NCBI GenBank assembly: GCA_013288575.1
Contig: JABDBO010000009.1
Coordinates: forward strand, 1 to 23,981
Length of the DNA: 23,981 nucleotides
Direction: 5' to 3'
Source: Alphaproteobacteria bacterium
Lineage (GTDB): Bacteria; Pseudomonadota; Alphaproteobacteria; Rickettsiales; 21-14-0-20-44-7
Shown: positions 21,815 through 23,981 of the stretch, piece by piece
Numbering within the stretch: the stretch's first letter is position 1
Layout of the letters: every line of letters starts with the position of its first letter
The notes under the pieces: generated by a model
Seen by the model: only the letters and a program-made list of their open reading frames with translations
Databases searched by the model: none
What the model was told of the DNA's origin: nothing
Translations under genes and position numbers: made by a program

Positions 21815-22603
21815 ATTAGATATTTACTGATAATTCTCTTTCTTAGCATATCCAGCGCAGCTTTGGCTGAGCCGGTTATTCGTGAAGATAAAAAAGTTGA
21901 GATAAACGGTAGCGAAGAAATTTGGCGGCTTCAATGGCAAACTCCGCCAGAACTTGAATGTTCAAGAAAAAATGATGATTGGTATACCGGCCCGTGCATG
22001 GGGTTTTCTTACGGTGAGAGTGGCCAGCTTGATCTGGTACGCATTAAAAATGGCCATGAAACCGAGCGGTTGCATCTGACGCAATTTTTTGATGAAGATG
22101 CGGTTATAAGCTTGCCGCCTTCTAAAACATCCGAGCCGAAAATTGCTATTCTTCGCAAATGGCCAGTTTTAAAGGGTGATTTTGATAAGACTGAACTTGA
22201 AGATGAAGATATCCATCGCCGCAGGCAGCTGGATGTAATCTCTATTGCCGATTATAATAACGATAGCGTAAGTCGTGGTTTCTTTTTACCGACAATTTCA
22301 GTTGCTGAGCATGAATATGGCGTTGTTATAGGCGTCACGCGCGATAACCCCAATCTTCATGCTTTTAATAGTTTGGCCAATCCCAAATTGCCACTTTATC
22401 TTCAAGATACCCAATGGGCGGCCGTGCGGCTTAAAAAACCTAAAGCAATCAACTGGACTTGCGGCGACCATGGCAGCGAAGACGAAACCGAGGAAATCTT
22501 CCATTATCCAAAAGCCGGCGGAATTGAAGTAGCTGAAAGAACCTATAGTTGCGAAGATGGCTTTAGCTATAGGGGTAAGCTTTTAAGCGAGACAAGCAAA
22601 TAA
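21815..22603 (+). CDS. Secreted hypothetical protein, probable ATT start
   Basis: The frame is open from the stop at 21788 and encodes a clear Sec signal peptide: from 21815, (M)RYLLIILFLSISSAALA, then EPVIRED, with cleavage after ALA. No ATG or GTG occurs in this frame before the signal peptide, and the TTG at 21863 lies inside the ALA cleavage motif, so it would remove the signal. ATT at 21815, one base after the upstream stop, gives a textbook n-region. The 262-residue product is probably periplasmic, with four to six cysteines that could form disulfides (for example GPCMGF, NWTCGDHG, YSCEDG). No known domain is recognised. CTG at 21827 is a weaker alternative start. Confidence 0.65.
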   Translation: MRYLLIILFLSISSAALAEPVIREDKKVEINGSEEIWRLQWQTPPELECSRKNDDWYTGPCMGFSYGESGQLDLVRIKNGHETERLHLTQFFDEDAVISLPPSKTSEPKIAILRKWPVLKGDFDKTELEDEDIHRRRQLDVISIADYNNDSVSRGFFLPTISVAEHEYGVVIGVTRDNPNLHAFNSLANPKLPLYLQDTQWAAVRLKKPKAINWTCGDHGSEDETEEIFHYPKAGGIEVAERTYSCEDGFSYRGKLLSETSK

Positions 22604-22612
22604 TAATTGTTT

Positions 22613-23155
22613 ATGGTGAAGTTGGATATGAAACCATTGATTCTTCCATACAAATCCATCTTCCCAAAAATCGCTGCCGATGCTTTCATTGCGCCGGGCG
22701 CTGCCGTTATTGGTGATGTTGAAATTGGCGCTAAAGTTGGCGTTTGGTTCAATTGCACAATCCGCGGTGATGTTGCCGAAATCCGCATTGGCGAGCGCAC
22801 AAATATACAAGACGGCACAACCATCCACGTCACCCGCAACGGCCATCCAACCATTATTGGCGCTGGCGTTACTATCGGTCATGCTTGCGTGCTTCATGCT
22901 TGCCGGATTGAAGATAATGCATTCATCGGCATGGGCTCACTTATTATGGATGATGTCGTGATTGAATCTGGCGCTTATATTGCTGCGGGTTCGATGGTTA
23001 CTCCCGGTAAACGAGTTCCTAGCGGCCAAATGTGGGCGGGAAGACCGGCAAAATATTTCCGTGATTTGACGCCGGAGGAAACTGCGTTCATCCCAATTTC
23101 GGCGGCCAATTATGTGAAACATGTGGAAGAATATTTGGCGGAAACGACAAAATGA
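22613..23155 (+). CDS. Gamma-carbonic anhydrase family protein (YrdA-like, left-handed beta-helix)
   Basis: The 180-residue protein is a hexapeptide-repeat left-handed beta-helix of the gamma-carbonic anhydrase class. Counting from 22613, R51, D53 and Q67 and the metal-ligand histidines H72, H90 and H95 are all present (RGDV, NIQDGTTIHVT, IGHACVLH), matching the archaeal Cam pattern in order and spacing. Many bacterial members have little proved anhydrase activity, so the enzymatic role is probable but not certain. Starts at TTG 22607, ATG 22613 or ATG 22628 are possible, and none has a good Shine-Dalgarno sequence. The last is closest to usual family N-termini (MKPLILPYKSIFPKI). Its stop overlaps the hemC start as ATGA. 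Confidence 0.92.
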   Translation: MVKLDMKPLILPYKSIFPKIAADAFIAPGAAVIGDVEIGAKVGVWFNCTIRGDVAEIRIGERTNIQDGTTIHVTRNGHPTIIGAGVTIGHACVLHACRIEDNAFIGMGSLIMDDVVIESGAYIAAGSMVTPGKRVPSGQMWAGRPAKYFRDLTPEETAFIPISAANYVKHVEEYLAETTK

Positions 23156-23981
23156 ATAAGTTAATAATCGGCACCCGTGGCAGCAAATTGGCTTTGACTC
23201 AAGTGGAAATGGTCAAGGCGGAACTGCTGAAATTTTGGCCGGATTTGCAGTTGGAAGTAAAGATCATCAAAACCAGTGGCGATATTTTTAAAGATGCCAA
23301 CTTGGCTGAAATCGGCGGCAAAGAGCTGTTTACCAAAGAAATTGATGAGGCTTTATTGAATGGTGAAATTGATATTGCCGTGCATTCGCTAAAAGATGTG
23401 CCAGGCATAATTTCACCAAAACAACAAATTATCGCCACCCTTCTCCGGGCTGATGCGCGGGATGCGTTGATTGGTGCAAAATCATTTGCCGAACTGCCGC
23501 AAGGAGCAATTGTTGGCAGCGCTTCCCCTCGAAGAAAAGCACAAATTCTCCATAACCGGCCAGATTTAAAAGTGGTGAATTTCCGCGGCAATGTGCCAAC
23601 ACGTATTGAAAAAGTTACCGATAAAGAAGTTGATTGCACATTACTTGCAATGGCCGGAATTGACCGGTTGGGTTTAAAAGTTGAAAAACATGCGCTACCA
23701 ATTGATGAAATGCTGCCCGCTGCCGGGCAAGGAATTATCGGCATAGCGGCGCGAAGTGACGATAAGCGAGCAAAAGAATTGCTGGCGCCAATAAATCATG
23801 ACCTAAGTTTTGTTGCGGCAACAGCTGAACGCGCGGTGCTGAAAACCTATGGCGGCACATGTTATACGCCGATTGCGGCCTATGCTGAAATTACAGGCGA
23901 CAATGTCACCCTAAAAGCCTTAATTGCTAGCACTGAAGGCGAGCAGATTTATAAAACTTCCGCTAGCGCACCAACTACTGA
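23152..23981 (+). CDS. hemC: Porphobilinogen deaminase (hydroxymethylbilane synthase), 3' truncated by window
   Basis: HemC joins four porphobilinogen molecules into hydroxymethylbilane in tetrapyrrole synthesis. The frame runs without a stop from 23152 to the window edge, giving about 276 residues of a protein usually near 310. The N-terminal IGTRGSKLALTQ, the catalytic D82 in VHSLKDVP, GSASPRRKAQ, RGNVPTRI and LPAAGQGIIGI are all present. C237 in YGGTCYTPIAA would carry the dipyrromethane cofactor. The start overlaps the previous stop as ATGA, indicating coupling. The missing part is the end of the C-terminal domain. Confidence 0.97.
   Translation, partial: MNKLIIGTRGSKLALTQVEMVKAELLKFWPDLQLEVKIIKTSGDIFKDANLAEIGGKELFTKEIDEALLNGEIDIAVHSLKDVPGIISPKQQIIATLLRADARDALIGAKSFAELPQGAIVGSASPRRKAQILHNRPDLKVVNFRGNVPTRIEKVTDKEVDCTLLAMAGIDRLGLKVEKHALPIDEMLPAAGQGIIGIAARSDDKRAKELLAPINHDLSFVAATAERAVLKTYGGTCYTPIAAYAEITGDNVTLKALIASTEGEQIYKTSASAPTT

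Overview
The window looks like chromosomal DNA of a flagellated, moderately AT-rich alphaproteobacterium, probably from an uncultured lineage. Three things suggest this. The flagellar operon has the Caulobacter-type order fliF-fliG-fliH(flbE)-fliN-flbD, here with a motA-type stator gene added. There is an ELM1-type (DUF1022) gene. The rpsA, sppA and ihfB genes lie together. Genes for shikimate, thiazole, arginine and haem synthesis suggest a lifestyle that is not strongly reduced. The taxonomic placement is inference.

Layout. 1-4671, minus strand: flagellar basal-body, switch and stator operon, leaving the window at the first codons of what is probably flbD. 4672-4845: divergent control region with a CtrA-like half-site pair and a 21-bp palindrome. 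4846-9057, plus strand: an orphan gene, an ELM1-family gene, a 2-Cys peroxiredoxin, thioredoxin reductase and a thioredoxin-reductase-like ferredoxin-NADP reductase, together a thiol and NADPH redox block. 9058-10074, minus: an orphan acidic protein. 10258-13273, minus: rpsA-sppA-ihfB, with a structured rpsA leader and a promoter carrying a GC-rich discriminator. 13468-15270, plus: lepA. 15267-16804, minus: aroQ, then two translationally coupled orphan genes, the second a lipoprotein. 16814-18220, plus: thiS and thiG, separated by a four-helix-bundle (23S rRNA intervening-sequence type) gene. 18260-18694, plus: orphan. 18695-20305, minus: dicarboxylate/amino acid:cation symporter. 20416 to the end, plus: a tightly packed run of argC, a small membrane protein, a secreted protein, a gamma-carbonic anhydrase and hemC (cut by the window edge). 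No stretch longer than 300 bases lacks a gene, and no tRNA, rRNA or CRISPR array was seen.

The most unusual signal is a set of short, degenerate tandem arrays with a 7-8 bp period at four gene junctions. At three of them the array occurs as two inverted arms. At the thiS/thiG junction the inverted arms bracket the four-helix-bundle gene exactly, like the ends of a small inserted cassette, and the arms supply the start codon region of both that gene and thiG. A second notable point is a secreted protein at 21815 whose clear signal peptide is reachable only from a non-canonical ATT start codon.
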